Below, piece by piece: positions 36,094 through 44,944 of a DNA stretch of 64,000 nt. The stretch spans positions 1-64,000 of the forward strand of contig NZ_AFWE01000223.1 of the NCBI RefSeq assembly GCF_000222585.1. Direction: 5' to 3'. The position numbers were made by a program, and so were the translations under genes. The notes beneath the pieces are model-generated. The model saw only the letters and a program-made list of their open reading frames with translations. It had not been told where the DNA came from and ran no database searches. This DNA comes from Vibrio scophthalmi LMG 19158 (GTDB lineage Bacteria; Pseudomonadota; Gammaproteobacteria; Enterobacterales; Vibrionaceae). Positions within the stretch are counted from its first letter, which is position 1. The number at the start of each line of letters is the position of its first letter.

Positions 36094-37518
36094 TTACTTC
36101 TCCTTATCCGACAGCCAGAATTTATCGACCGCTTTGTCCACTTCCATATTGCCGTAGCCAAACAGAATATCCGCCTCGGTCATCAGCTTATGCACAAAGC
36201 CAGTGGTCACCGTGTTAGAAGCATCAATTAGGCGATGGTGCCAGAAATCAGGTTTGTTCCATGGGCAGGCCTTGATACAGATTACGCAGCCAATGCCATT
36301 GTCACCCCAGTATTTAAAACACTTCTTCGCGTCGTTATAGAATTTTTTGACCCCTTTTTGTCCGTGCCATGAAATCTCAATGCGCTCACTGCCTGGATAA
36401 GTCGGAGCCATTGAAGGCTTATCATCCATGCTTATCGCGCCTGACGGACACTGCTCTGCACAACGCTTACAGTTTTCACAAAACTCCATAATACCGAATG
36501 AGCGTGGCTTGTCGTATTCAACAAAGTCGAAGTCGGTGTAGATCTTGGCTGTACGGACACGGCTACCAAAGTTCGGAACGATTAAAGTGCCGTTGCGTGC
36601 GCCTTCACCAAGCCCTGCCGCCACACTATAAGCCACGTTGTTGCCTAAATCGTTACCAGAAGCGACGGCTTGATAGCCAAGGCGACGAATAAAGTCCGCC
36701 AACTGGCCAGCAACCAATGACATTTCGGTGTATTCATTGTTAACCGATGCAGCTGAAACCGCAGAAGGTGCAGTACGGATCGCTTCATAATCCATCTCAA
36801 ACGCCAGCACAATCACGGTTTTCGGTTTGAAAGGGAAGTCGTCTTCCCAGGTGTAGGTAGTGCTTGTGATTGGGTCATAAATAGGTGAGTAATTCCAGCG
36901 TTCATCGTTGTGGGTAATCCCTACGCGATCTGCGCCAAACATGCACGCGGCACGTTTGATATGTTGGCTGGCATCAGCTGGAGATTCAAACTGCCATTGC
37001 TCGGTAGCGAGATTTAGCTGTTCCCAAGTATGTTCACCTGTCTTTGGTGCACCAAATTTACTTAATGGAGCCAGATAGCGATCTAATGGGCCAACGGCTG
37101 CGTGGCATAGTGCCCAGTCAATTTGGCGGTAGCCTGGAGTGTTGTTATCCCATGCGGCCGGGTTTGGTTGAGCGTGCGCTTTGAGCGACTGCATGATGTT
37201 GGTAAAAGTGAAGTCAGGGATACCGAGTTCTTCAGCAAAGGCAAGGTTGCGCTCTGGAAACTGCTGTTGCAACTCTTGTGAGATTGCATAGCTGAATACT
37301 GAGTTTCGCTGATCGAAAGGAGTCAGAACAGTGTCATCAATTTCAACCGGGAAACTGTCGTGTGGTACGCCTTTAACACGATAATTGATAAATGCGGCAG
37401 CACCACCTGTGGCCGCAAGAGCGGTCGCCGCTGCACCCATTTTGAATAGGTTGCGGCGATTGGGGTTTTCCAACGTAGAAGTCTCTTTCTCAGCCGCTGG
37501 ATTAGGTTGTTTTTCCAT
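36094..37518 (-). CDS. rdhA: Reductive dehalogenase catalytic subunit RdhA, module 1
   Basis: This 474-residue protein has a Tat signal with the twin-arginine pattern NRRNLFKMG (Arg21-Arg22) and an Ala-rich hydrophobic stretch. The body has the RdhA/epoxyqueuosine-reductase-related cobalamin domain with AGLGEGARNG and the following NFGSRVRTAKIYTDFDF segment. Two ferredoxin clusters follow: C347, C350, C353, C357 (CENCKRCAEQCP) and C400, C411, C414, C418 (ending CVICIKACP). RdhA enzymes remove halogens from organic compounds as a terminal electron acceptor, using a corrinoid. GGAACGATC precedes the ATG. The downstream gene is coupled; the upstream LysR is 70 bases away on the same strand. Substrate unknown. 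Confidence 0.88.
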   Translation of the reverse strand: MEKQPNPAAEKETSTLENPNRRNLFKMGAAATALAATGGAAAFINYRVKGVPHDSFPVEIDDTVLTPFDQRNSVFSYAISQELQQQFPERNLAFAEELGIPDFTFTNIMQSLKAHAQPNPAAWDNNTPGYRQIDWALCHAAVGPLDRYLAPLSKFGAPKTGEHTWEQLNLATEQWQFESPADASQHIKRAACMFGADRVGITHNDERWNYSPIYDPITSTTYTWEDDFPFKPKTVIVLAFEMDYEAIRTAPSAVSAASVNNEYTEMSLVAGQLADFIRRLGYQAVASGNDLGNNVAYSVAAGLGEGARNGTLIVPNFGSRVRTAKIYTDFDFVEYDKPRSFGIMEFCENCKRCAEQCPSGAISMDDKPSMAPTYPGSERIEISWHGQKGVKKFYNDAKKCFKYWGDNGIGCVICIKACPWNKPDFWHHRLIDASNTVTTGFVHKLMTEADILFGYGNMEVDKAVDKFWLSDKEK

Positions 37519-37588
37519 GATCGTTCCAAGTCGATAATACTGGAAACGATAATAGACATCCTTGCTAAGGGTATGCAGATCGGTGCTG

Positions 37589-38506
37589 CTATAACCCTAT
37601 CCAGAAATCAAATAGATCATGTTTTTGTTCAACATATTGCGTCAGCATATCGAGAAATACACGGACCCTTTTCGGCATGTGATGACGTGAGTGATACATC
37701 ACGTAATAAGGTTGTTCAAAAGAATATTTGCCATCAAATAGACAGATTAATTTACCTTCCCGTACTAACGTGTTGGTCAAACTCTGTGGTGTATAGCAGA
37801 TGCCATGGCCTTTGGCTGCCAGTTGCATCGTGGAACGAATGGATTCAGAGATAAAGGTGCCATCCACTTGGACACAATGCACATCATTACCTTCGTTATA
37901 GTGCCAGCAAGAAGGATCAACTAGGCGCGAATCAAAGCGCAAGCAGTTATGGTGAACAAGATCGAGTGGGTGATTGGGGATTCCATGAGCGGCTAAATAG
38001 TCTGGAGAGGCATAAAAACGACGGCTGAAAGTATACAAACGACGCGCGACCATTCCACTGTTTTTCGGTGGTTGAATATAGAAAAACAGATCGGCGTCAT
38101 TGGTTTGTTCAATTTGGGTTGGTGAGAGCGTTTTGATATGAATGCGAATTTTTGGGAAGGTGCGCATAAAGTCATCAAAGAACTCTTTCGACAATACTTC
38201 ACAAAAAAAGCCCGGCATACATAAGTGAATTTCGCCGCTTGGCTCAGATTGAAAATCAGTCAGATTGTCTTGAGCGTGGCGGAACTCCTCCACAATCGCT
38301 TTACTGTGCTTATAGAACTGGTGGCCTTGTTGTGTGAGAAAAATCTGGCGGCTGGTACGCTCGAATAGTCGTGACTGTAGCGTATCCTCTATCTGTTTTA
38401 TTTTTCGGCTAACGGTTGATTGGGGCAGGTCTAAATTGTTTGCGGCTTCGGTGAAGCTGAGCTGATCAGCCACTTCAACAAATAATGCCAGATCATCGAT
38501 TTTCAT
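37589..38506 (-). CDS. LysR-family regulator of rdh module 1
   Basis: This 305-residue LysR-type regulator has the N-terminal helix-turn-helix (FTEAANNLDLPQSTVSRKIKQIE, given in halves: FTEAANNLDLP and QSTVSRKIKQIE) and a PBP2-like effector domain. It is on the same strand and 70 bases upstream of rdhA1 and diverges from rdhC1 across a 234-base region that contains an 18-bp perfect palindrome (38644-38661). This arrangement suggests control of both sides of module 1. The inducer is unknown; a halogenated aromatic would fit but is only inference. Confidence 0.9.
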   Translation of the reverse strand: MKIDDLALFVEVADQLSFTEAANNLDLPQSTVSRKIKQIEDTLQSRLFERTSRQIFLTQQGHQFYKHSKAIVEEFRHAQDNLTDFQSEPSGEIHLCMPGFFCEVLSKEFFDDFMRTFPKIRIHIKTLSPTQIEQTNDADLFFYIQPPKNSGMVARRLYTFSRRFYASPDYLAAHGIPNHPLDLVHHNCLRFDSRLVDPSCWHYNEGNDVHCVQVDGTFISESIRSTMQLAAKGHGICYTPQSLTNTLVREGKLICLFDGKYSFEQPYYVMYHSRHHMPKRVRVFLDMLTQYVEQKHDLFDFWIGL

Positions 38507-38643
38507 AATCTCTCCTAGTGCTCGGAGATTATCGTTAGCCCAACGGTAAAATCTATCTCGTGATCATCAAAGATTGAACTAGAGCATGCTATTTCTTTGA
38601 CTTGTTATCGGCTTGTTGAGAGAGAGGTTTAGTTATTGATCAC

Positions 38644-38661
38644 TATAGCAATATTGCTATA
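38644..38661. promoter_or_regulatory. Perfect palindrome, candidate LysR operator
   Basis: TATAGCAATATTGCTATA is an 18-bp perfect palindrome including a T-N11-A core, the LysR recognition pattern. It is 80 bases before rdhC1 and about 138 bases before the LysR start. Confidence 0.6.
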
Positions 38662-38740
38662 CGGGTAACCATTCTTAGGCATAAGAGCGGCGAAAGAAAG
38701 GTGGCACAATGGAATTACGTCTCTCTTTTTAGTTGTCGAA

Positions 38741-40003
38741 ATGAAAACAAGGAAGCCATCTTCGGTCAAATATCTTACATTATGGCAGCGCTGTGTAACG
38801 CCGCTGATCAAGCCTTTTGCTATCCTTTTATTGCTGGTTGCATGGTGGGTTGGGTATAGCCAGCAAGTGGGAATAAACCATGTGCTTGCGCGCTATTTAA
38901 ACGTAGTCACAGTGACCAAGATCGATGGTCAGGAACACCAATTTACCTATTCAGGAGTAACGGGAAGCGTCACGACTTATGCTGCGTCGGCGAATGGTTA
39001 TGGCGGTCCTTTGGTGATGGCTTTTGAGATTGATAACAATCAGCGCATTCGTAATGCCATCTTGGTAGATCACATTGATACCGCAGGTTATGTGGTCAAT
39101 GTACTGAATCAGCGCTTTCTCGATCGCATCAATGGCAAAACTATTAGTGACACGCTGCGCAATGGTTTCGATATTGATGGTGTGAGTGGGGCTACTTTGA
39201 CTGTTGAGGGCATGACCGAAGCGGTTCGTAAAGCAGCACACGAAGCGGCACTTCAGCGTGGGTTGTCACCGAAAGTTGAAGCTACGCCGTGGCGTTTTCA
39301 GTGGACGGATGCGCTGCTCACTTTATTGGTATTGATGGTGTTGTTTGAACGCCAAATGCCTGCCACATTACGTAAGTATCATATTATGTTTGTTGGAGCT
39401 TTATCGGTGGTGGTGATTGGTTTTTGGGCCAACATGGCACTGTCGATCGCTTCACTATCGAGTTTAATCTTGGGCTATTGGCCCGATCCACGACAAAACC
39501 CTTCGCTGTATATTTTATTGCTGAGTGTGTTGGTTGGCATTGTATGGTTAGGGAAAAACCTTTACTGCAGTCAGTTATGCCCATTCCATCATATTCAGCG
39601 CTGGTTACATAAGTTAGGCAAAAACAATATTGCGCTATCATGTTGGATTAATAATCACGCGATTACGGTGGTAAACGTGTTGTTGTGGTCAGCATTGATG
39701 CTTATTTTTATTACGCGCAATCCAGCAGTAGCATCGTATGAGCCGTTCTCCATGCTATTTTCACTCGATGGTGTTGGTGTGCAGTGGTACCTCTTACCGT
39801 TGGCTCTGTTTGGTAGTTTTTTCATTAAAGATTATTGGTGCCGCTTATTTTGTCCCTTGGGGCGAGGTCTAAACCTGCTGGTTGAGAAGCGTCAGCAAAC
39901 ACGTCAATGGTTGCGCAGTCGCGCTAAGCGAAAAGTGATTCAAGTTCAGTCGGCGAAGTCACAAGCTACACTTCAGCAGTCTAATATCGAGAGGGATAAG
40001 TGA
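38741..40003 (+). CDS. rdhC: NosR/RdhC-like membrane flavoprotein, module 1
   Basis: This 420-residue inner-membrane protein has a first transmembrane helix (about 22-41), a periplasmic FMN-binding domain (about 55-170) with the flavinylation motif SGAT (149-152; FMN would be bound to Thr152 by an ApbE-type transferase), five or so further helices, and two CxxxCP motifs (C276/C280 and C367/C371) for iron-sulfur centres, and ends in a basic Lys/Arg/Gln-rich tail. This is the NosR/NirI/RdhC architecture thought to carry quinol electrons to a periplasmic reductase. It is divergent from lysR-rdhA1, and its stop overlaps the next ATG. The ribosome-binding site is poor. Confidence 0.82.
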   Translation: MKTRKPSSVKYLTLWQRCVTPLIKPFAILLLLVAWWVGYSQQVGINHVLARYLNVVTVTKIDGQEHQFTYSGVTGSVTTYAASANGYGGPLVMAFEIDNNQRIRNAILVDHIDTAGYVVNVLNQRFLDRINGKTISDTLRNGFDIDGVSGATLTVEGMTEAVRKAAHEAALQRGLSPKVEATPWRFQWTDALLTLLVLMVLFERQMPATLRKYHIMFVGALSVVVIGFWANMALSIASLSSLILGYWPDPRQNPSLYILLLSVLVGIVWLGKNLYCSQLCPFHHIQRWLHKLGKNNIALSCWINNHAITVVNVLLWSALMLIFITRNPAVASYEPFSMLFSLDGVGVQWYLLPLALFGSFFIKDYWCRLFCPLGRGLNLLVEKRQQTRQWLRSRAKRKVIQVQSAKSQATLQQSNIERDK

Positions 40004-40182
40004 TGTCACAGCAGTCCATTCGAGACAAAGTCGAGCAGAAGAAACAACATTCACGTCGCTTCGATCGCACGCCGAAAACTCCGACTACGAAAGCCATGAG
40101 CATTATCGCTAATGCGGGGTATGGGTTAACGTTGCTAGTGATCGTATTGTTCATGTTGAGTGATGTTGTCTTTACGCTCTAG
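40003..40182 (+). CDS. Small one-helix membrane protein following rdhC1
   Basis: This 59-residue protein is strongly basic for the first 33 residues (many Lys, Arg and Gln), followed by one transmembrane helix (about 36-56). The ATG at 40003 overlaps the rdhC1 stop as TGATG, with GAGGG seven bases upstream. No known family was recognised. A comparable small one-helix gene follows rdhC2, suggesting a conserved accessory of the module. Confidence 0.7.
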   Translation: MSQQSIRDKVEQKKQHSRRFDRTPKTPTTKAMSIIANAGYGLTLLVIVLFMLSDVVFTL

Positions 40183-40202
40183 CGATCCACAATGCCACTG
40201 TG

Positions 40203-40232
40203 AAAAATGAGGCTCGCGTGCCTCATTTTTGA
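40203..40232 (+). terminator. Terminator after rdhC1 and its small partner
   Basis: AAAAATGAGGC (40203-40213) pairs with GCCTCATTTTT (40220-40230) around TCGCGT. Confidence 0.8.
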
Positions 40233-40433
40233 TCGGGTCAGCCTTAAAATAAGGTAATCAGGCAAGTCAGAGGCTGCCACAGTGGCAAGCTAGATGACTG
40301 ACAATCAACAAATAATGGCCGATTCGTCGGACTTTTCTATACTCCTACTAGCTATACTCCAACTAATAGCAACTTACCTTTGTTGGAGGTCGCGATTTAC
40401 CTGCCGTGAGTCGTGTTAATGAAAAGGATTATT

Positions 40434-41225
40434 ATGTTGAGGTCACAATTGGGTGAGGGACTAGGGATGAAAACGACATTGGTGCTGTTGTTAGTGTCGT
40501 TACCTCTTTCAGTCACGCAGGCTGAAGAGCGTCGCTTTTCAGCGCATAGAGATAATTACATTTTGCCATTTTATCACGAGAGCAAGGTCAACCAGCGTCG
40601 CTATGAACCGCTCAATCCTAATGGGCATGCTGCGAAAGATACCTTCGTTCAATTTCAACTGAGTGTGAAATACAAACTACTGACGTGGGATGATCACGGT
40701 GTTTTTATCGGCTATACGCAGCGCTCAAACTGGGAAGCGTATGACGATTCGGCCTATTTTCGTGATGATCAGTACAACCCAGAGCTGTTTTACCGACTAA
40801 ATCATGATGCTTGGCAACTGTCGTTTGGCTTTGAACATCAGTCAAATGGCGCGGGTGGTGATTATGAAGTGAGTTGGAATCGCGCTTATGTCGATGCGAA
40901 ATGGCGGTTTGAACAGGGATTCTTGCGTATAAAGCCCTGGGTTGATATTGGTAATAACGACTATAACCCAGACATCGTTGATTTTTTGGGCTATGGCGAA
41001 ATGGAGTTAGGTTGGCAACCGTTAGATTCCCATGAAGTTAAACTGACCGTTGCCAATCTATTGACCAAAGATTGGCAGAAAGGGGCTTACCGCGTGTCGT
41101 GGAGTTTTCCGCTCTATCAGGGCTTAAATGGTTATTTAAAGGCTGAAACGGGCTATGGTCTTACCATCTCCAATTACAATTTTGATGAGAGTGCATTAGG
41201 GGCGGGATTTGCTTTTAATTTCTAA
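40434..41225 (+). CDS. pldA: Outer-membrane phospholipase A (PldA)
   Basis: This 263-residue precursor is an outer-membrane phospholipase A1/A2. It hydrolyses phospholipids, active as a Ca2+-dependent dimer when lipid asymmetry is lost. The catalytic motif is FEHQSNG (His and Ser) with the Asn in SWNRAY, as in E. coli OMPLA (His142, Ser144, Asn156), and the C-terminus GAGFAFNF is a typical barrel end. The ATG at 40434 follows AAGGATTATT; an alternative ATG at 40467 gives a cleaner signal peptide (MKTTLVLLLVSLPLSVTQA). It stands alone and is not obviously linked to the rdh genes on either side. Confidence 0.88.
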   Translation: MLRSQLGEGLGMKTTLVLLLVSLPLSVTQAEERRFSAHRDNYILPFYHESKVNQRRYEPLNPNGHAAKDTFVQFQLSVKYKLLTWDDHGVFIGYTQRSNWEAYDDSAYFRDDQYNPELFYRLNHDAWQLSFGFEHQSNGAGGDYEVSWNRAYVDAKWRFEQGFLRIKPWVDIGNNDYNPDIVDFLGYGEMELGWQPLDSHEVKLTVANLLTKDWQKGAYRVSWSFPLYQGLNGYLKAETGYGLTISNYNFDESALGAGFAFNF

Positions 41226-41262
41226 CAATACTCTCCTTTTCTGATATGAAATTATCTGAGAT

Positions 41263-41296
41263 AAAAATAGGAGCCCAAATGGACTCCTATTTTTAT
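41263..41296. terminator. Bidirectional terminator
   Basis: AAAAATAGGAG (41263-41273) and CTCCTATTTTT (41284-41294) pair perfectly with a 10-base loop; it lies between the convergent pldA and emrB genes. Confidence 0.85.
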
Positions 41297-41328
41297 TTTC
41301 AACGTACAGTCTTAAATCCGTGATCCAT

Positions 41329-42870
41329 CTAGCTATCCATCTTGGGTTTGGGTTTAAACAGCGCCAGTAAGGGGATCAAACAGATATAGGAAAACAGTAA
41401 GAAGCCAAAGGTATAAACAAACGCCATTAAGGTCGATTGTTGGTGCAGTAAGTTTTGAATCTGCGCCAAAAACGATGGGTCGGTAATCGTTGTCCCTTGA
41501 GCGTGGGCGGCTTGCTGTAGAGCTGGATTCATTGGTGATAATGAACCACCGAGCTCATTCCATTCTTTTTGCTGAATGCGAGAGAAGTAAGTATTTACTA
41601 TCGAGATGCCAAATGAACCGCCGATCGTACGGCATAGGTTAAAGATCACCGCACCGCCTATCGTATCTTTGGGAGCCAAAGTGGCGTAAGCCAGTTGGCT
41701 TAATGGCGCAAAGACTAACCCCATGCCAGCACCTTGGATGATACTTGGCAGCAAGATCCAGTAGATGTTGATCTCGAGCGAGTATAACGTCATCAAATAG
41801 GTGCCTATCGCATTGAGTGATAAGCCGATGACAATCAATAAACGCGCGTCAATTCTGTCCATGTAACGGGCCAGAGCCAGCAATACAATGGCGGAGGTTA
41901 AACCGCGGGGCGCCATCATGAAGCCCGTGGTTTCAACGGGATAGTTGAGCAGTTGCTCCAGCATCATCGGTTGCAGCTGAGTAATACCAAACATGCCCAT
42001 CGAAAATCCAGCCATCACGATGCACGACATGGCCAAGTTACGGTCACGCAATAGCCATACCGGCGCGATATCCCCTTTGGTGATTAGCGAGCGGCTAACA
42101 AAGAATATGATAGCGAAGGCGCTAATAATGGCGGCAAGCAGAATCTCGTTAGATTGGAACCAAGACTCTTCATTACCTCGGTCTAGGACCATTTGCAGCA
42201 AACCGATACCAATGGTCATGGCAATGACGAGAGGCCAGTCAATTTTACTGTCGCCACGCCCATCCAGTTTTACGAAGAAATACAGCAGCGCGAGGCAAAT
42301 GGCACCAATTGGCATATTGACGTAAAAAATCCAACGCCAATCCATATTTTCGGTAATGATGCCGCCCAGAGTTGGGCCAAGGATTGGGCCAAGTAAAACC
42401 CCAACACTGAACAGTGCCATCGCTTTACCACGTTGATTTTTTGGATAGATCTGCACCATGATCGATTGTGACAGCGGGATCACTGAGGCGCCAAAAGCGC
42501 CCTGCATAATACGGAAAGTAACCATTTCAGCGATACTATCGGCTTGGCCACATAACGCAGACGTAATGATAAAGCCACTGACTGAAATCAATAGTAAACG
42601 ACGTATACCGAACTTCAACGCCAGAAAACTGGCCAGCGGAATAAAGATCGCTTCCGCCATCGAGTAAGAGGTCAGGACCCAAGTGACTTGATCTGAGGTT
42701 ACGCCAAGTGCGCCCATCATATGCGGTAGGGCAACGTTGGCGATCGTCATGTCCAGCAGTACCATTATGGCAGACAGCATCACCGCCAAGGTTACTAGCT
42801 TACGAGTGCCTTCACTCATTACATTGGCTTCTTCATCCTCTGAAGAAGCCGTGTGGGCTAGTTCCGCCAT
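41329..42870 (-). CDS. emrB: Multidrug efflux MFS permease, EmrB/QacA family
   Basis: This 513-residue inner-membrane protein of the DHA2 family has 14 predicted helices. Motif A appears as FLALKFGIRRLLL-type (about 81-93), and the antiporter motif C as GVLLGPILGPTLGG. It exports drugs with protons. It follows emrA by one base in the same operon, so with EmrA and an outer-membrane channel it forms a tripartite pump. The substrate is unknown; close position to the rdh genes might hint at halogenated phenols, an inference only. Confidence 0.9.
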   Translation of the reverse strand: MAELAHTASSEDEEANVMSEGTRKLVTLAVMLSAIMVLLDMTIANVALPHMMGALGVTSDQVTWVLTSYSMAEAIFIPLASFLALKFGIRRLLLISVSGFIITSALCGQADSIAEMVTFRIMQGAFGASVIPLSQSIMVQIYPKNQRGKAMALFSVGVLLGPILGPTLGGIITENMDWRWIFYVNMPIGAICLALLYFFVKLDGRGDSKIDWPLVIAMTIGIGLLQMVLDRGNEESWFQSNEILLAAIISAFAIIFFVSRSLITKGDIAPVWLLRDRNLAMSCIVMAGFSMGMFGITQLQPMMLEQLLNYPVETTGFMMAPRGLTSAIVLLALARYMDRIDARLLIVIGLSLNAIGTYLMTLYSLEINIYWILLPSIIQGAGMGLVFAPLSQLAYATLAPKDTIGGAVIFNLCRTIGGSFGISIVNTYFSRIQQKEWNELGGSLSPMNPALQQAAHAQGTTITDPSFLAQIQNLLHQQSTLMAFVYTFGFLLFSYICLIPLLALFKPKPKMDS

Positions 42871-42871
42871 A

Positions 42872-43909
42872 CTATTGCTCTTGTTGGCTTGTTTGAGTGT
42901 GTACAGTATCGATGGTTACATCTGCACTCGCCCCTACGCGCAATGGAAAATCTGGATGCTCAGTTTCATTGGTTAGGTGAATCAAGATCGGGAAGCGCTG
43001 TGGAATTTTTACCCAGTTACCGGTGGCATTTTCTGGTGGTAGTAGTGAGAAGGCTGACCCGCTGGCTGGTGAAATAGCTTTTACAGTACCGTGGTATTTT
43101 GCGTCAGGGTAGAGATCGAGTTCAATCGTCGCTGGCATATCAGTCGTAATACGCTCTAGCTGAGTCTCTTTGAAATTAGCTTGAACCCAGAAAGTATTGT
43201 CTTCAATTAAAGGAACCAAAGCTTGGCCAGGCGAGACAACACTGCCTGCATGTGCGCTTAACTTGCCCAAATGACCACTTTTTGGAGCAAAGATATTGGT
43301 GTACGAAAGAGAAAGCGTTGCTTGGCTTAATGCGGCAGCGGCCTTTTTGACCTCAGGAGCGGCTGTGCCCTGTGCGCCTTGCGCCTTCACCAGTTGTGAC
43401 ATACTGGCACGAGCGGCAATCACATTCTCTTCTGCACTTGAAAGCTTGGCTTTAGCATCATCGAGTTGTTGCGCTGGAAGCAATTGTTTTTTGACTAGGT
43501 TATCGATGCGTCGGTAGGTTGACTGAGCATCGGCGAGTAGGGCAACAGTGCTTTTGACATTGGCACTCGCTGCAAGAATCGCATCATCAGTAGCGGCATT
43601 ACTTTGAATCGCCATTTCGTAAGCGGCACGCGCTTCATCTAGCTTGGCTTGAAAGGGTGCAGGATCGATTTGGTAAAGCAAATCCCCTTGACTAACTTTT
43701 TGGTAATTTGAAACATTCACATTAAGCACTTTGCCGCTAACTTGAGGCGCAACGTAAATGATATTGGCGTGAACATAAGCATCATCGGTACTTGGATAGT
43801 TTTTCTGATGCTCGACATAAAAATAGGCCACGGCAGCAAGAAGCGCAGCACCAATGAGGGTGATAATAAGGTTGCGGATGAAATGGGACGGTGCAGTATT
43901 TTCACTCAT
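42872..43909 (-). CDS. emrA: Membrane fusion protein EmrA
   Basis: This 345-residue HlyD-family periplasmic adaptor has one N-terminal transmembrane helix (about 13-29), a biotinyl-lipoyl-like domain (ANIIYVAPQVSGKVLNV, about 49-65), a coiled-coil hairpin (about 95-190), and a beta-barrel region with GHLGKLSAHAGSVVSPGQ. It couples EmrB to an outer-membrane channel. It is first in the emrAB operon, and two perfect inverted repeats lie 150-210 bases upstream. Confidence 0.9.
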   Translation of the reverse strand: MSENTAPSHFIRNLIITLIGAALLAAVAYFYVEHQKNYPSTDDAYVHANIIYVAPQVSGKVLNVNVSNYQKVSQGDLLYQIDPAPFQAKLDEARAAYEMAIQSNAATDDAILAASANVKSTVALLADAQSTYRRIDNLVKKQLLPAQQLDDAKAKLSSAEENVIAARASMSQLVKAQGAQGTAAPEVKKAAAALSQATLSLSYTNIFAPKSGHLGKLSAHAGSVVSPGQALVPLIEDNTFWVQANFKETQLERITTDMPATIELDLYPDAKYHGTVKAISPASGSAFSLLPPENATGNWVKIPQRFPILIHLTNETEHPDFPLRVGASADVTIDTVHTQTSQQEQ

Positions 43910-44056
43910 TATTTTAAACCAACTAAGTTAGTTGCCCTGTTCAGGGCGTTTGAGAATCACGCAGAAGTGCGCAGTTACAATTACTTACACAAATACTAGA
44001 CCTAGTTCTCAAACCTAACAACGACTTGAGGAAAAAAATTATCAATACACTGGTGT

Positions 44057-44082
44057 GTTTGCTTTACAGGTGTAAAGCAAAC
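44057..44082. promoter_or_regulatory. Perfect 26-bp inverted repeat upstream of emrA
   Basis: GTTTGCTTTACA pairs with TGTAAAGCAAAC around GG: 12-base arms, no mismatch. It lies about 150 bases before the emrA start. The even, long symmetry is typical of TetR- or MarR-type repressor operators; no such repressor is in the window. Confidence 0.55.
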
Positions 44083-44088
44083 GAAGGG

Positions 44089-44120
44089 TATCACTTCGCT
44101 AATTATAGCGTGGGGTGATA
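44089..44120. promoter_or_regulatory. Second inverted repeat beside the emrA operator
   Basis: TATCAC and GTGATA flank CGCT/AGCG arms around AATTAT. It is adjacent to the 26-bp repeat and could bind a second regulator or be part of the same site. Confidence 0.35.
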
Positions 44121-44341
44121 GGACTGACGTGGCTTTAGTTTATAGAGTGTGTCCGGGGGCTATAGAGTTTGTCAGCCGAACTGATGGAAACCGCTCGATA
44201 ATGTAAATGGTGAGAATTTGATCATGACATAATCATGATTTTTAAGGGTAAAAGAGTGTAAAGCGCCAATTTTGTTATTGCTAATTGTATTATTTATCGC
44301 TATTTTCGCGATAAATCTAAACTTCCTTCTGGCGAGACACA

Positions 44342-44725
44342 GTGGTGTTAAGTAAAAAACTAACCACAATCTGCTTACTGACAATGACTCTAATGGTAGC
44401 CATACTATTGAGCTTTTCTGTGCGCGCTGATGTTTCTCCTGTGCCGTTTTCCATTGCTAATCTTGATGTTCAAACGAGTGAATCTGGTTATCTTAGTGAT
44501 GATCTGTTCGCGGTTTTCTTAGCGGATGAAACCGGATGTTGCGATCCCGGCGGGAGCTGTAGAGATAAGCAATGCTGCTCGCATGCCCCTACCTGCGGTA
44601 GTTGTCTGGTTGGGAATTTATTCTCTTCTTATGCCGCTCTTTATCGCTCACTTGTTGACGTTCCTCGGATAAATTTCTATTTAAGTGCTGATCTGCACTC
44701 TCTTTATCGTCCTCCGATAGCGTAA
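44342..44725 (+). CDS. Small Cys-rich secreted protein of unknown family
   Basis: This 127-residue precursor has an N-terminal hydrophobic helix (about 8-26), likely a signal peptide ending near FSVRA. The middle has a dense cysteine cluster of eight: CC, C, CC, C and C with Gly/Ser/His spacers (CCDPGGSC, KQCCSHAPTC, GSCLVG), suggesting metal binding or multiple disulfides. The start is a GTG (44342, or the next at 44345), with GGCGAGA in front. I do not recognise the family. It may be co-expressed with the DMT transporter that follows after a weak hairpin near 44734-44762. Confidence 0.55.
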   Translation: MVLSKKLTTICLLTMTLMVAILLSFSVRADVSPVPFSIANLDVQTSESGYLSDDLFAVFLADETGCCDPGGSCRDKQCCSHAPTCGSCLVGNLFSSYAALYRSLVDVPRINFYLSADLHSLYRPPIA

Positions 44726-44868
44726 TTCCAATCTCGTAGCATTTCGCTACTGCTTCTTTTTTGCACGAATTAACCGTGTGTATTTGCCATGCATGTAAAT
44801 AAGCCGACTTATTTGCATCGCTTAGTGATTGGAATAATACAATGAATTTTACATTGATCGCTCAAGTG

Positions 44869-44880
44869 TTGTGCGCACAA
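44869..44880. promoter_or_regulatory. Palindrome upstream of the DMT transporter
   Basis: TTGTGCGCACAA is a perfect 12-bp palindrome 65 bases before the transporter ATG; possibly a regulator site. Confidence 0.3.
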
Positions 44881-44944
44881 GCACAGCCTTCATACGTTGC
44901 TTGCTTTGACGCTACTGCTGTTTTATTGGTTACAGGGGAACGTG

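Larger units (their letters stand above)
43910..44341. other. Divergent region between emrAB and the Cys-rich gene
   Basis: About 430 bases without a gene. It holds two inverted repeats detailed separately (44057-44082 and 44089-44120) and a third, ATCATGA-CATAA-TCATGAT at 44221-44239, about 100 bases before the Cys-rich gene. Likely a regulatory region serving both directions. Confidence 0.45.

Noticed and set aside
40337-40360. CTATACTCC repeated twice, 15 bases apart, upstream of pldA
   Set aside because: Short and imperfect beyond nine bases; could be a regulator site but not strong enough to list.
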